64,000 nt of DNA from Pseudarthrobacter sp. NIBRBAC000502772 (lineage in GTDB: Bacteria; Actinomycetota; Actinomycetes; Actinomycetales; Micrococcaceae), in contig NZ_CP041188.1 in assembly GCF_006517235.1 (NCBI RefSeq), positions 2,790,001 through 2,854,000 on the forward strand, read 5' to 3'. Shown in pieces: positions 33,690 to 42,360 of this stretch (positions are counted from its first letter, which is position 1; every line of letters begins with the position of its first letter). Position numbers and translations under genes: made by a program. A model generated the notes under the pieces. The model was given only the letters and a program-made list of their open reading frames with translations, ran no database searches and was not told the DNA's origin.

Positions 33690-34949
33690 ATGCGTTTGCT
33701 TGCCAAAGGCGCTGTTGCTCTTACGGCCATTGCCGTGCTGGCCGGTTGCTCTGCCGGTGCAGGATCCGATGCATCTGGGAAAACTCAGCTGGACTGGTGG
33801 GTGATCAACCCGAGCTCCCCGTCAGCGGCGGCGGCGCAGGAAAAGGTCATCACGGATTTCCAGGCAGCCAACCCTGACATCACGATTAAGAAGACCAACC
33901 GGGCAGTCGATGCGCACAAGGATGCGCTGCGGACCTCTATCGGTACTGCCGCGGCCCCCGACATTTATGACTTCTGGGCGGGCCCGGGTCTTGGTGGCGA
34001 GTTGGTGAAGAACGGCGCCAGTGCTGACCTGAGTGCCCAGTACACCGAGTACAAGTGGCCCGAACGGTTCACGGAGGCAGCCCTCGGGCCCGTTACGCAG
34101 TACGGCGGCTACCACGGGGTTCCGTGGAAGCTCAACGGTGAAGCGATGTACTACAACAAGGCTTTGTTCGAACAGGCCGGCATCACTGAGGTGCCGAAGA
34201 CCATGGACGAACTGAACGATGCAGCCGCGAAGCTCAAGGACGCCGGAATCACGCCGATCGAGTTCGGCGGTACCGTCAACTGGCACGTCATGCGCCTGCT
34301 CGACACTTTCCTCGAGGGCTACTGCGGTTCTGACACGTTCGACAAGCTGGTCACCAGGCAGGCAAATTGGGGCCAAGAAGAGTGCGTGACGAAGTCCTTC
34401 ACGAACCTTCAGAAGTGGTCAAAGGACTACTTCAACTCCGGATTCATCGGCATCAACAATGACGAAGCCTCGTCGCTGTTCTTCAACGGCAAGGCCGCCA
34501 TGGCCCTCGAAGGAGACTGGTTCAACGCCCAGATCAAAGACAAGGCCACCAAGGCCGAGGACTATGGCGTGTTCCCCCTGCCGACCGGCACCGGCCGCAT
34601 GTACGGCTTCGAGCAGGCCATGTACATCACCAAGGACAGCAAGCACGCTGATGCTGCGGCCAAGTTCCTGGACTTCATGATGTCCACTCCGGTTCAGAAA
34701 GAAACGCTGGGCAAGTTCTCGACCCAGTCAGTGAACAAGGAAGTCAAACCCACAGGCACGGACGAACTCACCAAGTCCTGGGAAGGCATCTTCGCCGATG
34801 CAAAGGGCCTGTACATGAACAACGACCAGAACCTCACCCAGTCCCAGACCACTGAATACTGGCGCATCCAGAACCTGGTCGCCACCGGCAGCCTGGACCC
34901 GGCCAAGGCCGGGGCTGAGTTCCAGAAGTTCCTGGATTCGAGCAAATAG
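33690..34949 (+). CDS. sugar ABC transporter substrate-binding lipoprotein (family 1)
   Basis: A 419-residue extracellular binding protein. The lipoprotein signal MRLLAKGAVALTAIAVLAGC puts the lipidated Cys at residue 20. The mature part has the family-1 pattern QLDWWVINPSSPSAAAAQEK, APDIYDFWAGPGLGGELVKN, YGGYHGVPWKLNGEAMYYNK and FNGKAAMALEGDWFNAQIK. It should capture an oligosaccharide or glycoside outside the cell. Two permease genes follow, but no ATPase gene is in the operon, so a shared MsmK-type ATPase elsewhere is expected. Confidence 0.92.
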   Translation: MRLLAKGAVALTAIAVLAGCSAGAGSDASGKTQLDWWVINPSSPSAAAAQEKVITDFQAANPDITIKKTNRAVDAHKDALRTSIGTAAAPDIYDFWAGPGLGGELVKNGASADLSAQYTEYKWPERFTEAALGPVTQYGGYHGVPWKLNGEAMYYNKALFEQAGITEVPKTMDELNDAAAKLKDAGITPIEFGGTVNWHVMRLLDTFLEGYCGSDTFDKLVTRQANWGQEECVTKSFTNLQKWSKDYFNSGFIGINNDEASSLFFNGKAAMALEGDWFNAQIKDKATKAEDYGVFPLPTGTGRMYGFEQAMYITKDSKHADAAAKFLDFMMSTPVQKETLGKFSTQSVNKEVKPTGTDELTKSWEGIFADAKGLYMNNDQNLTQSQTTEYWRIQNLVATGSLDPAKAGAEFQKFLDSSK

Positions 34950-34963
34950 CTCCTCTGCTGAAG

Positions 34964-34996
34964 GGTGGGACTGGGCGTCCAGCGCAGTCCCACCCC
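34964..34996 (+). terminator. intra-operon hairpin after the binding-protein gene
   Basis: An 11-base perfect stem (34964-34974 with 34986-34996), 15 bases after the stop. Such hairpins commonly protect the binding-protein message or reduce downstream transcription, giving excess binding protein. Confidence 0.6.
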
Positions 34997-35036
34997 TTTA
35001 GCCCCGTAACCGATAAAAGATCAAAGGCGACCTCTC

Positions 35037-36002
35037 TTGTCCAAGCTCACAGCCGCGCCCCTCCAGACGCAGGTGCCTGCGCCCCGGAAAATTCCGAAAA
35101 AGCCTCTCCTGAAACGCCTTACCAAAGGTGGTTTCATCGCGGCACTGCCGTTCCTCGCTCCTGCCCTGGCCGCATACGTTGTCTTCGTCATCGGGCCGAT
35201 GGTCAGCGCCGTGCGCTTGAGCCTGTACGAGTGGTCGGGCTTCAACGCCGACCCGCAGGTGTTTGTCGGCTTCCAGAACTACGTCCGTCTCTTCACACAG
35301 GACCCGGTGTTCTGGACAGCCATGCAGAACACCATCATCTGGGTGCTGCTCTCCCTGGTAATTCCGACCACCCTGGGTCTGGCGATGGCCCTGGCCCTGA
35401 ACCGTCCGATCTTTGGACGGAATCTCTTCCGCTCTGTCTTCTACATCCCCGGCGTCCTGGCCCCGATCGCCATCGCGAACATGTGGCGCTGGATGTACAA
35501 CCCCAACTACGGGGTGTTTTCAGAGCTTGCCAAAGCCTGGCACCTCGGCGATGGCTCGGGTGTGACCTTCCTCAGCGACCCCAAATTGGCCATCTACGCT
35601 ATCTTCGCCGCTTTCGTCTGGCAGATCGCCGGCCTGAACATGGTCCTCTTCCTTGCCGGCCTGCAAAGTGTGTCCAAGGAACTTGTTGAAGCGGCCCGTC
35701 TGGACGGAGCAACCAGCTGGAAGGTCTTCCGGCACGTGACCTTTCCCGCCCTCCGCCCCACGGTCGTGGTGGTCATGGTGCTGACCATCGTCCACTCCAT
35801 CAAGGTCTTTGACCTCGTGGTCGGCATGACCGGCGGCGGTCCCGCGCAGTCCTCGCAGGTACTGGCTCTGTGGTCCTACTCCCAGTCCTTCCTGCAGCAC
35901 GACTTCGGCATGGGCAACGCGATAGCCACGGTGCTGCTCGCCGTCACCCTTGTCCTTGTCATCCCCTACCTGATCTGGTCCACCAAAGGAAACGAAGACT
36001 GA
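35037..36002 (+). CDS. sugar ABC transporter permease (MalF type)
   Basis: A 321-residue inner-membrane permease with six predicted helices. It contains GGFIAALPFLAPALAAYVVF, the segment SLYEWSGFNADPQVFVGFQN typical of MalF-like subunits, and the cytoplasmic EAA loop ELVEAARLDGATSWKVFRHV followed by TFPALRP. The start is listed as TTG (SKLTAAPLQT); the ribosome site is weak, so the true start could differ by a few codons. It overlaps the next permease by one base (TGATG). Confidence 0.92.
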   Translation: MSKLTAAPLQTQVPAPRKIPKKPLLKRLTKGGFIAALPFLAPALAAYVVFVIGPMVSAVRLSLYEWSGFNADPQVFVGFQNYVRLFTQDPVFWTAMQNTIIWVLLSLVIPTTLGLAMALALNRPIFGRNLFRSVFYIPGVLAPIAIANMWRWMYNPNYGVFSELAKAWHLGDGSGVTFLSDPKLAIYAIFAAFVWQIAGLNMVLFLAGLQSVSKELVEAARLDGATSWKVFRHVTFPALRPTVVVVMVLTIVHSIKVFDLVVGMTGGGPAQSSQVLALWSYSQSFLQHDFGMGNAIATVLLAVTLVLVIPYLIWSTKGNED

Positions 36003-36886
36003 TGAGCACCCTGACTCTCGGGCGCGCCAAGCACGCCGACGGAACGTCCCGTCCACGCCGCAACGTCGACTATGTAAGGATCGGGCTCTGGCTGGCACTG
36101 GCCGTCACCATGGTCATCTGGGCCATGCCCTTGATCTTCGTGATGTTTACATCGCTGAAGTCAGAAGCCGCGATCTTCAGCACCTCGTCCTTCGCCCTTC
36201 CGCTCGCTGCTGAATGGGAGAACTACGCCGAGGCGCTGGAAACCGGCAACCTCCTCACTGCCGGCGGCAACAGCCTTCTCATTGCCGCGATCAAGGTGCC
36301 ACTAGGCCTGCTGTTCTCGGCCGCCGCTGCCTTCGGCCTGTCCCGTATCCGTTTCAAGCACAGCAAGCTGCTGCTGGGGGCGTTCGCCCTTGGATCCATG
36401 GTTCCGATCCAGGTAGCCCTGGGACCGCTGTTCAAGACGATCCTGGACATGGGTCTGCTCAACAGCCCGATCGGCGTGATCCTCCCGTACATCGGTTTCG
36501 GCCTGCCCATTCAGATCTTCATCTTGCACGGGTTCTTCAGCGCCATCCCGAAGGAAATCGACGAAAGCGTCCGAGTGGACGGCGGCGGGAACTGGCGGCT
36601 GTTCTGGCAGATTATCCTTCCCCTGTCCAAGCCTGCCCTGGCTGCACTGTTCATCCTTGACTTCGTGGCCACATGGAATGAATACGCCATCGCCCTTGTG
36701 ATCCTGCAGGACCAGGCCGCCCAGACCATTCCTCTGGCCATCCAAGGCTTCCAGTCCCAGTTCACCAGCTCCTACGGTCCGCTGAATGCCTTCACGGTCA
36801 TGTCGATCCTCCCGGTCCTCATCGTGTACCTGCTCTTCCAGCGCTACTTCGTCGAGGGCATGTTCAGCGGCGCTGTCAAGGGCTGA
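36002..36886 (+). CDS. sugar ABC transporter permease (MalG type)
   Basis: A 294-residue partner permease. Its features are an N-terminal helix LWLALAVTMVIWAMPLIFVM, the SLKSEAAIF loop of MalG-like subunits, and the EAA loop EIDESVRVDGGGNWRLFWQI followed by ILPLSKPALAA. With the preceding permease it forms the membrane channel for the 33690 binding protein. The ATG overlaps the upstream stop by one base, so translation is coupled. Confidence 0.93.
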   Translation: MSTLTLGRAKHADGTSRPRRNVDYVRIGLWLALAVTMVIWAMPLIFVMFTSLKSEAAIFSTSSFALPLAAEWENYAEALETGNLLTAGGNSLLIAAIKVPLGLLFSAAAAFGLSRIRFKHSKLLLGAFALGSMVPIQVALGPLFKTILDMGLLNSPIGVILPYIGFGLPIQIFILHGFFSAIPKEIDESVRVDGGGNWRLFWQIILPLSKPALAALFILDFVATWNEYAIALVILQDQAAQTIPLAIQGFQSQFTSSYGPLNAFTVMSILPVLIVYLLFQRYFVEGMFSGAVKG

Positions 36887-36931
36887 CCCCGCCCCCTTCG
36901 GTTACGAAACTTTCAACGCAGAAAGGCCATC

Positions 36932-38686
36932 ATGGCGACCTACACCGCAACCACTCCGCTCTTCGAGGTCATGCGCGACCCCGTCGGACACGAGATCCTG
37001 GAGCACGACGTTCCTGAACTCGCGGCCAACCCGCTGCTCCACACGCTGTACCACTACCAGCTGGGCCTGATCCTCGGCACCGAGGAATCCCTGCGCAACG
37101 ACCCGGCAAAGAAGGCCAAGATCCTCGCGAAAATCGAGGCCCTGCAGCCGTCACCCGCACCTGACCGGTCAGTCCGGCGCAACGCACCGGCAGCCGGCTA
37201 TGAGCCGGAATCGGTCGAGCGAGGCAGCGCCCGGACCGATTTCCCCGCCGAGAGCACCAAATGGCAGCAGTACGAGATCGCGCTGCAGGGCCCCTCGCAC
37301 GGAAACCCGTTCACGGACGTTGAACTGTCCGCTGACTTCACCATCAACGGTGACACTCTGACAGTTCCCGGTTTCTACGACGGCGACGGCACCTACCGGA
37401 TCCGCCTGCTCGTCCCGGCTGAGGGGGAGTGGTCCTTCACCACCCGCAGCAACGCCACGTCCCTGGACGCCATCACGGGAAGCTTCACCGCGGCAGCGGC
37501 GTCGCCGGATTCCCGCGGGGTAGTCCAGGTGGCCGACACCTTCCACTTCGCCTACGAGGACGGAACGCCCTACCTCCCGATCGGCACGACATCCTATGTC
37601 TGGACCCACCAGGGCGAGGCCCTCGAAGAACAGACCCTCCAGTCCCTGAAGACCGGGCCCTTCAACAAAATGCGCATGTGCGTCTTCCCTAAGTCCTACC
37701 TGTTCAACGAAAACGAGCCTGAAATCTACCCCTACGAGGGGAACCTTCAGGACGGTTTCGACTACACCCGGCCCAACCCCGCCTACTACAGCCACCTGGA
37801 GAAGCGGATCAGCCAGCTCGACGAGCTCGGCATCGAAGCGGACCTGATCCTCTTCCACGCCTATGACCGGTGGGGCTTCTCCAAAATGAACCCTGCAGCC
37901 GATGATCTGTACGTCAAATACGTCACCGCGCGCCTAGCCTCACACCGCAATATCTGGTGGTCCCTAGCCAACGAGTTCGACCTCATGTTCGAAAAGACCA
38001 TCGAGGATTGGGAACGCTTCGCCGCAATCGTTCAGGAGAACGACCCGACCCACCACCTGCTCTCCATCCACAACTGCCGCGAGATGTACGACCACTCACG
38101 CCCTTGGGTCACGCACTGCAGCATTCAACGGCTCGACATCTACAAGACCGCCGAAATGACCAGTCAATGGCGGCAGCAATGGCAGAAGCCTGTCGTCATC
38201 GACGAATGCGCCTACGAGGGGAACATCGACCAGGGCTGGGGAAACATCACCGGCGAGGAAATGACCCGGCGGTTCTGGGAAGGCGCGGTCCGGGGCGGTT
38301 ACGTCGGACACGGCGAAACCTATGTCCATCCGGATGATGTTCTCTGGTGGGCCAAGGGTGGGAAGCTGCGTGGCACCAGCCCCGACCGCATCGGATTCCT
38401 GCGACGCATCATGCAGGAAGCCCCCGAAGGCCACCTCGAGCCGCTGCCTGGCCACTGGGATGCTCCCAGCGCCGGAATCAAGAACGAATATGAACTGATC
38501 TATTTCGGCTTTAACCAGCCCACCTACCGGCGATTTGTCATGCCCCCGGGGATAGAGTTCCAGATTGACGTCATCGACACCTGGAACATGACCGTTGAGA
38601 CACTTCCCAGCACATTCGAAGGCCGCTTCCGCATCGAACTACCCGGCCGGCAGTACATTGCCGTACGCATGCGCGCTGTGGCTTGA
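36932..38686 (+). CDS. cytoplasmic DUF5060/apiosidase-like (GH140-related) glycoside hydrolase, copy 1
   Basis: A 584-residue protein with no signal peptide. Residues about 1-75 form a helical cap; about 115-190 are a DUF5060 beta-sandwich (GNPFTDVELSADF, TVPGFYDGDGTYRIRLLVPA); about 200-500 are a TIM barrel of the DUF4038/apiosidase group (TFHFAYEDGTPYLPIGTTSY, FNKMRMCVFPKSYLFNENEP); and the end is a DUF5605-like sandwich. Clan-A-type acids would be E348 (SLANEFDL) and E425 (VVIDECAYEGN). It follows an importer and precedes an apionate-lactonase-like gene, so release of apiose from an imported glycoside is plausible. The paralogue at 56386 shares long identical blocks. Confidence 0.8.
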   Translation: MATYTATTPLFEVMRDPVGHEILEHDVPELAANPLLHTLYHYQLGLILGTEESLRNDPAKKAKILAKIEALQPSPAPDRSVRRNAPAAGYEPESVERGSARTDFPAESTKWQQYEIALQGPSHGNPFTDVELSADFTINGDTLTVPGFYDGDGTYRIRLLVPAEGEWSFTTRSNATSLDAITGSFTAAAASPDSRGVVQVADTFHFAYEDGTPYLPIGTTSYVWTHQGEALEEQTLQSLKTGPFNKMRMCVFPKSYLFNENEPEIYPYEGNLQDGFDYTRPNPAYYSHLEKRISQLDELGIEADLILFHAYDRWGFSKMNPAADDLYVKYVTARLASHRNIWWSLANEFDLMFEKTIEDWERFAAIVQENDPTHHLLSIHNCREMYDHSRPWVTHCSIQRLDIYKTAEMTSQWRQQWQKPVVIDECAYEGNIDQGWGNITGEEMTRRFWEGAVRGGYVGHGETYVHPDDVLWWAKGGKLRGTSPDRIGFLRRIMQEAPEGHLEPLPGHWDAPSAGIKNEYELIYFGFNQPTYRRFVMPPGIEFQIDVIDTWNMTVETLPSTFEGRFRIELPGRQYIAVRMRAVA

Positions 38687-38694
38687 CGGCTATT

Positions 38695-38731
38695 CAACGG
38701 CCGGGGGTTGCGCTCCTTCCCCCGGCCGTTG
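38695..38731 (+). terminator. hairpin downstream of the DUF5060 gene
   Basis: A perfect 13-base stem (38695-38707 with 38719-38731) and an 11-base loop, directly after the stop. It separates the importer/hydrolase genes from the lactonase-like gene, which may be expressed by read-through or from its own promoter in 38732-38861 (GGAGG and CATAAT are present, but no well-spaced -35). Confidence 0.6.
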
Positions 38732-38861
38732 ACATCCCTCCCATCCCCCGTCTGTGATTCCATAATCGGAGGTGTCCTGACTCACAGGCCATCTTTGAGT
38801 TTGCACTAGACAAGCCGCTTACCCGGGGCATAGCAGCCCCTGGCCGGCAGAGAGTAGCGAC

Positions 38862-40757
38862 GTGACTTTCCAGCCCTTTCAGTATGACGAACCCGGAGTA
38901 TCCCGCCCCGCGCCCTCCCACCGCGCACCGTCACGCCTGGCACCCGCCCGCCGGGCACTGTCCGCGGGACCATGGTCTGCCGAGCTTGTCGGCGACGAAT
39001 TGGCCAACATCAGCTACCTTGGGCGGCCCGTCCTGCGGGCTGTTAAGGCAGTGGTCCGGGACCAGGACTGGCGCACGCCGCAGCCGACGGTCCGCACGCT
39101 TGAGGTCACGCAGGATAACGAGCGCTTGCAGGCAGGTTGGACCGTCCGCTTTGCCGGCCACGGCGTGGAGTATGACGGCCACCTGACGGCTGACTTCAGC
39201 CCTGCCGCCGTGGAGATAGCGTTCGAGGGCACAGCCCTTCACGCGTTCCGCAGCAACAGGATCGGCCTGGTGGTGTTGCACCCGCCAGCTGACGCCGGTA
39301 GGCACGTCACCGTGTCACATCCCGACGGCGGCCGCACGCCTGCGCAGTTCCCAAGCGACATCAGCCCCCACCAGCCGTTTATGGACGTCGGAGCCCTTGA
39401 ATGGGCCGACGACGGCGGCACCACCTTCCGCCTGTCGTTCACCGGCGATGTCTTCGAAACCGAGGACCAGCGCAACTGGACCGATGGTTCCTTCAAGACC
39501 TACAGCACGCCGCTGGCGCGGCCGTTCCCGGTGGACGTTGCTGCCGGAGACGCTGTGCGTCAATCGGTGCGCCTGGAGGCCATCACAGCGGACGCCGGCG
39601 CGCTGGAATCGCTGGAATCGCAAAAGGCCGGAAGGGTGGCCGCCAGTGTGGGGGGTGTGGCCGGCCACGTTCCCAAGCTGGCCGTTGTTGCAGCACCCCA
39701 CGCCGGCGTGCTTCCCCCGCTTACCGGACTGGATGCAGTCCTGGTGGAACTCATTGAAGAGACTGGCGCCACGCCCTGGTCCGGCTGGGCTGCCCGGCTG
39801 CAGGCCGCCGCGGATGAGGCCGCCGTCCATGGCGCGGGCCTGGACATCCGGGCCGTTGCCGCGGACCCCGCGGCCGCGGCGGCGGAACTCGCCCCGTACC
39901 TTTCCCAGGCCAAGCGGCTGGCGGTATTCCACCCGTCCAGCCACCTCACCGAACCGGACACCTGGCCGGAACTCAAATCTGCACTTCATGCCGCCGGCTT
40001 CCGTGGAGAGCTCCTTGCCGGTGTCCGTTCGCACTTCACGGAACTCAACCGCAACAGCGGCCGCACGCCGTCGGACTCCGACGCCCTGACCTTCAGCATC
40101 ACGCCGCAGATGCACAGCACCGAGACCGCGCACATCATCGACTCCGTTCCCATGCAACGGCTTGTGGCGCAGAACGCACTCCGTCTGGGCTGCGGAAGGC
40201 CCGTGCATGTGGGGCCGGTGACCCTGCTGCCGCGCTTCAATGCCGTATCCACGTCCGGCGCAGCCCCCGAGGCCGAAGCGGATGAACTCCAGGCGGAACC
40301 CTTTGCCGCGGCGTGGACCCTGGCGAGCATCGATGCACTCACGCTGGACGGAGTGGAATCCGTCGCCTACTTCGAGGCCTCCGGCCCGAGGGGGATTTCC
40401 GACTCCGGCGGCCGGCTCAATCCAGCCGGCGAACTCCTGAAAGAGCTCGCCGCCCTCCGGGGCAGCGACGTGCTGTCGGTCCACAACGAGGGGCAATCTT
40501 CATTGACGCTCTATCCCGTGGTGACATCCCGCGGGCTCGCCCTTTTTGCCGGGAATCTCTCCGCATCCGCCCTGGGCGTGGAGGTCCGGCTTCCGGACGG
40601 CACAGCCGCCGTGGACGGCGAATGCAGGGTTTTTGGGCAGGACCGGGGTTCGGCCATGGCCTTCACTGCCGACGACGACGACGGCGGCACGGCCGCTGGG
40701 CGGCTCACTCTGGGCCCCTGGTCGGCCGGCGTCGTCCGTTTTCCAGCCGTCCGCTGA
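38862..40757 (+). CDS. apnL: D-apionate lactonase-like protein (ApnL)
   Basis: A 631-residue protein with the domain feel of D-apionate lactonases: an N-terminal beta-sandwich (ANISYLGRPVLRAVKAVVRD, then QDWRTPQP; RIGLVVLHPPADAGRHVTVS; FPSDISPHQPFMDVGALEWA), a middle TIM-barrel-like part (ELLAGVRSHFTELNRNSGRT, SITPQMHSTETAHIIDSVPM, HVGPVTLLPRFNAV) and a C-terminal sandwich. It would hydrolyse D-apionolactone to D-apionate, upstream of ApnO. No signal peptide, so cytoplasmic. Start GTG with GAGAG upstream. Assignment is from remembered family features plus context; otherwise it would be a hypothetical protein. Confidence 0.7.
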   Translation: MTFQPFQYDEPGVSRPAPSHRAPSRLAPARRALSAGPWSAELVGDELANISYLGRPVLRAVKAVVRDQDWRTPQPTVRTLEVTQDNERLQAGWTVRFAGHGVEYDGHLTADFSPAAVEIAFEGTALHAFRSNRIGLVVLHPPADAGRHVTVSHPDGGRTPAQFPSDISPHQPFMDVGALEWADDGGTTFRLSFTGDVFETEDQRNWTDGSFKTYSTPLARPFPVDVAAGDAVRQSVRLEAITADAGALESLESQKAGRVAASVGGVAGHVPKLAVVAAPHAGVLPPLTGLDAVLVELIEETGATPWSGWAARLQAAADEAAVHGAGLDIRAVAADPAAAAAELAPYLSQAKRLAVFHPSSHLTEPDTWPELKSALHAAGFRGELLAGVRSHFTELNRNSGRTPSDSDALTFSITPQMHSTETAHIIDSVPMQRLVAQNALRLGCGRPVHVGPVTLLPRFNAVSTSGAAPEAEADELQAEPFAAAWTLASIDALTLDGVESVAYFEASGPRGISDSGGRLNPAGELLKELAALRGSDVLSVHNEGQSSLTLYPVVTSRGLALFAGNLSASALGVEVRLPDGTAAVDGECRVFGQDRGSAMAFTADDDDGGTAAGRLTLGPWSAGVVRFPAVR

Positions 40758-40842
40758 ACCACTGAACCGTTGAGCCGTTGCGCCGCGAACAATACTTTTG
40801 CGCCGCCCCGGGGGCGGTGTCACACCAACGAAAGGAGACCCC

Positions 40843-41598
40843 ATGGGTCTGCGTCTTGAAGGAAAAACAGCCCTGGTCACTGGAGCCGGATCGGGCATCG
40901 GCCTGGCCGTGGCCCAGCGTTTCGTGGCCGAAGGGGCCACCGTCTACTTCGCCGACATCAACATGGCGGCCGCCGAACGGGCCGCCGAGGCCACAGCCTC
41001 CCCGCGGGCCCGGGCCTTGCGCATGGACATCTCGGACGAGGACAGCGTGACTGCCGCCTACGCCGCCGTGGCCGGAGGCGGGCAGCTGGATGTGGTGGTG
41101 GCGAACGCCGGAGTGCAGCTCTTCGGCCAGGATGCCAAGGTGGGTGAACTGGACCTTGCGGTCTGGGAAAGGACCGTCAGCATCAACCAGCGCGGCGCCT
41201 TCCTGACCCTCAAGCACGCCGTCCGGGCCATGGAAGGCCGCGGTGGCTCCATCATCTGCACCGGCAGCCCTACCGCCGTGGTGGGCTGCGGCCAGACCTT
41301 CACGGCATACACAAGCTCCAAGGCCGGGGTCCATGGCTTGGCCCGCGTGGTCGCGGCGGACTACGCGCAGGCCGGGATCCGCGTCAACACCGTGGTTCCG
41401 GGCTACACCGAGACGCCGCTGGTGCAGGCCATCGCGGACGACCCCGTCAGCCGCGCAGGCCTGGTAGATTCCACCATGCTGGGACGGCCCGGCACGGCCG
41501 CGGACGTGGAGGGGATCATGGTGTTCCTCGCCAGCGACGACTCCTCCTACGCAACCGGGGGAGTCTTCACAGTGGACGGCGGCCTGACAGCGCTGTAA
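40843..41598 (+). CDS. SDR-family dehydrogenase, candidate sugar (apiose) dehydrogenase
   Basis: A 251-residue classical short-chain dehydrogenase. The cofactor motif is TGAGSGIG with the acidic FADIN after strand 2, which favours NAD. NAGV, the catalytic Ser in ICTGSPTAVVG, and Tyr-Lys in YTSSKAG are present, followed by RVNTVVPGYTETPLV and FTVDGG. AAAGGAG precedes the ATG. The described apiose dehydrogenase, ApsD, belongs to another family (Gfo/Idh/MocA), so oxidation of apiose to apionolactone by this SDR is only a context-based proposal. Confidence 0.85.
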   Translation: MGLRLEGKTALVTGAGSGIGLAVAQRFVAEGATVYFADINMAAAERAAEATASPRARALRMDISDEDSVTAAYAAVAGGGQLDVVVANAGVQLFGQDAKVGELDLAVWERTVSINQRGAFLTLKHAVRAMEGRGGSIICTGSPTAVVGCGQTFTAYTSSKAGVHGLARVVAADYAQAGIRVNTVVPGYTETPLVQAIADDPVSRAGLVDSTMLGRPGTAADVEGIMVFLASDDSSYATGGVFTVDGGLTAL

Positions 41599-41623
41599 GG
41601 GGGTGGCGCTGTGATGCTTCGGC

Positions 41624-42265
41624 TTAGAACTTTTCCGTGGTGATGGCTTCGAGGAACGCTGCCACTTCGGCCGGCATATCCACGGACCCGTTGTCCAGCA
41701 GCCATTGCACTTGCAGGCCATCCATCAGGGCCGCGAGCTGGCGGGCAGCGGCGGCGGGAACGATGCCCGGCCGGAGTTGGCTGAGCCGTTGCATCTCAGC
41801 GAAGGCCTCGGTCATGGTGCCGCGCACCCACGCGTAGCGCCGTTGGAAATAGCCGTGGGCCGGGTGGTCAGGGTCTGTGGCCTCAGCGGACAGGACGCAG
41901 TAGAGGGCGACGAGGCCGGGGATGGTGGTGTTGTAGTGCGTGAGCTCCACCAGGCCACGCAACATGTCGATCCCCTTGGCGGTCAGGGACCGTGTGCGGA
42001 CCACCGAGTCCTCGTCCCGCAGGGTCAGGACTGCCTCCAGCAGGGCCTCCTTGCTCGGGAAGTGATGCAGCAGGCCGGCCTGGCTCAGGCCCACTTTGTC
42101 CGCCACGTCCCTCAGCGACCCCGCACGGTAGCCCGACGTCGAAAACACCTCAAAGGCGGCGGTCAGGATCTCCTGCCGGCGGGCCTCGGTCTTAGCGTAG
42201 CTGCCCCGCGGACGGCCCCGCCGTGGCGCTTCAGCCACTGCGCCGGCTGGTGTGTCAGTCATCAC
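41624..42265 (-). CDS. TetR-family regulator
   Basis: A 213-residue TetR-type repressor. The N-terminal helix-turn-helix is GYRAGSLRDVADKVGLSQAG followed by LLHHFPSKEALLEAVLTLRD. The C-terminal ligand domain begins with the RGLVELTHYNTTIPGLVALY helix. It ends 25 bases from the convergent SDR gene and is divergent from the oligopeptide-type importer operon. The palindrome at 42361-42384 is the likely operator, so it should control the glycosidase locus to its right. Confidence 0.9.
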   Translation of the reverse strand: MMTDTPAGAVAEAPRRGRPRGSYAKTEARRQEILTAAFEVFSTSGYRAGSLRDVADKVGLSQAGLLHHFPSKEALLEAVLTLRDEDSVVRTRSLTAKGIDMLRGLVELTHYNTTIPGLVALYCVLSAEATDPDHPAHGYFQRRYAWVRGTMTEAFAEMQRLSQLRPGIVPAAAARQLAALMDGLQVQWLLDNGSVDMPAEVAAFLEAITTEKF

Positions 42266-42302
42266 GTAACCCTAACAAGCTCGTTCCTGTGCGCTTGAAA
42301 CC

Positions 42303-42315
42303 AATTGGTCAACCG
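42303..42315 (-). promoter_or_regulatory. half copy of the apionate-type operator
   Basis: AATTGGTCAACCG matches the left 13 bases of the 19-base operator at 31416 and 33555, then diverges. On the minus strand it again supplies TTGACC, here 49 bases before the TetR gene. It may be a weak site or chance. Confidence 0.35.
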
Positions 42316-42360
42316 CTGTGGGTGGCGTCACATTTCGTGACGATTCAAAATTGGGAAATA

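Noticed and set aside
42326..42342. CGTCAC-N5-GTGACG inverted repeat before the family-5 importer
   Set aside because: It could bind a CRP-like protein, but a single six-base-arm repeat with no partner site is too weak to call.
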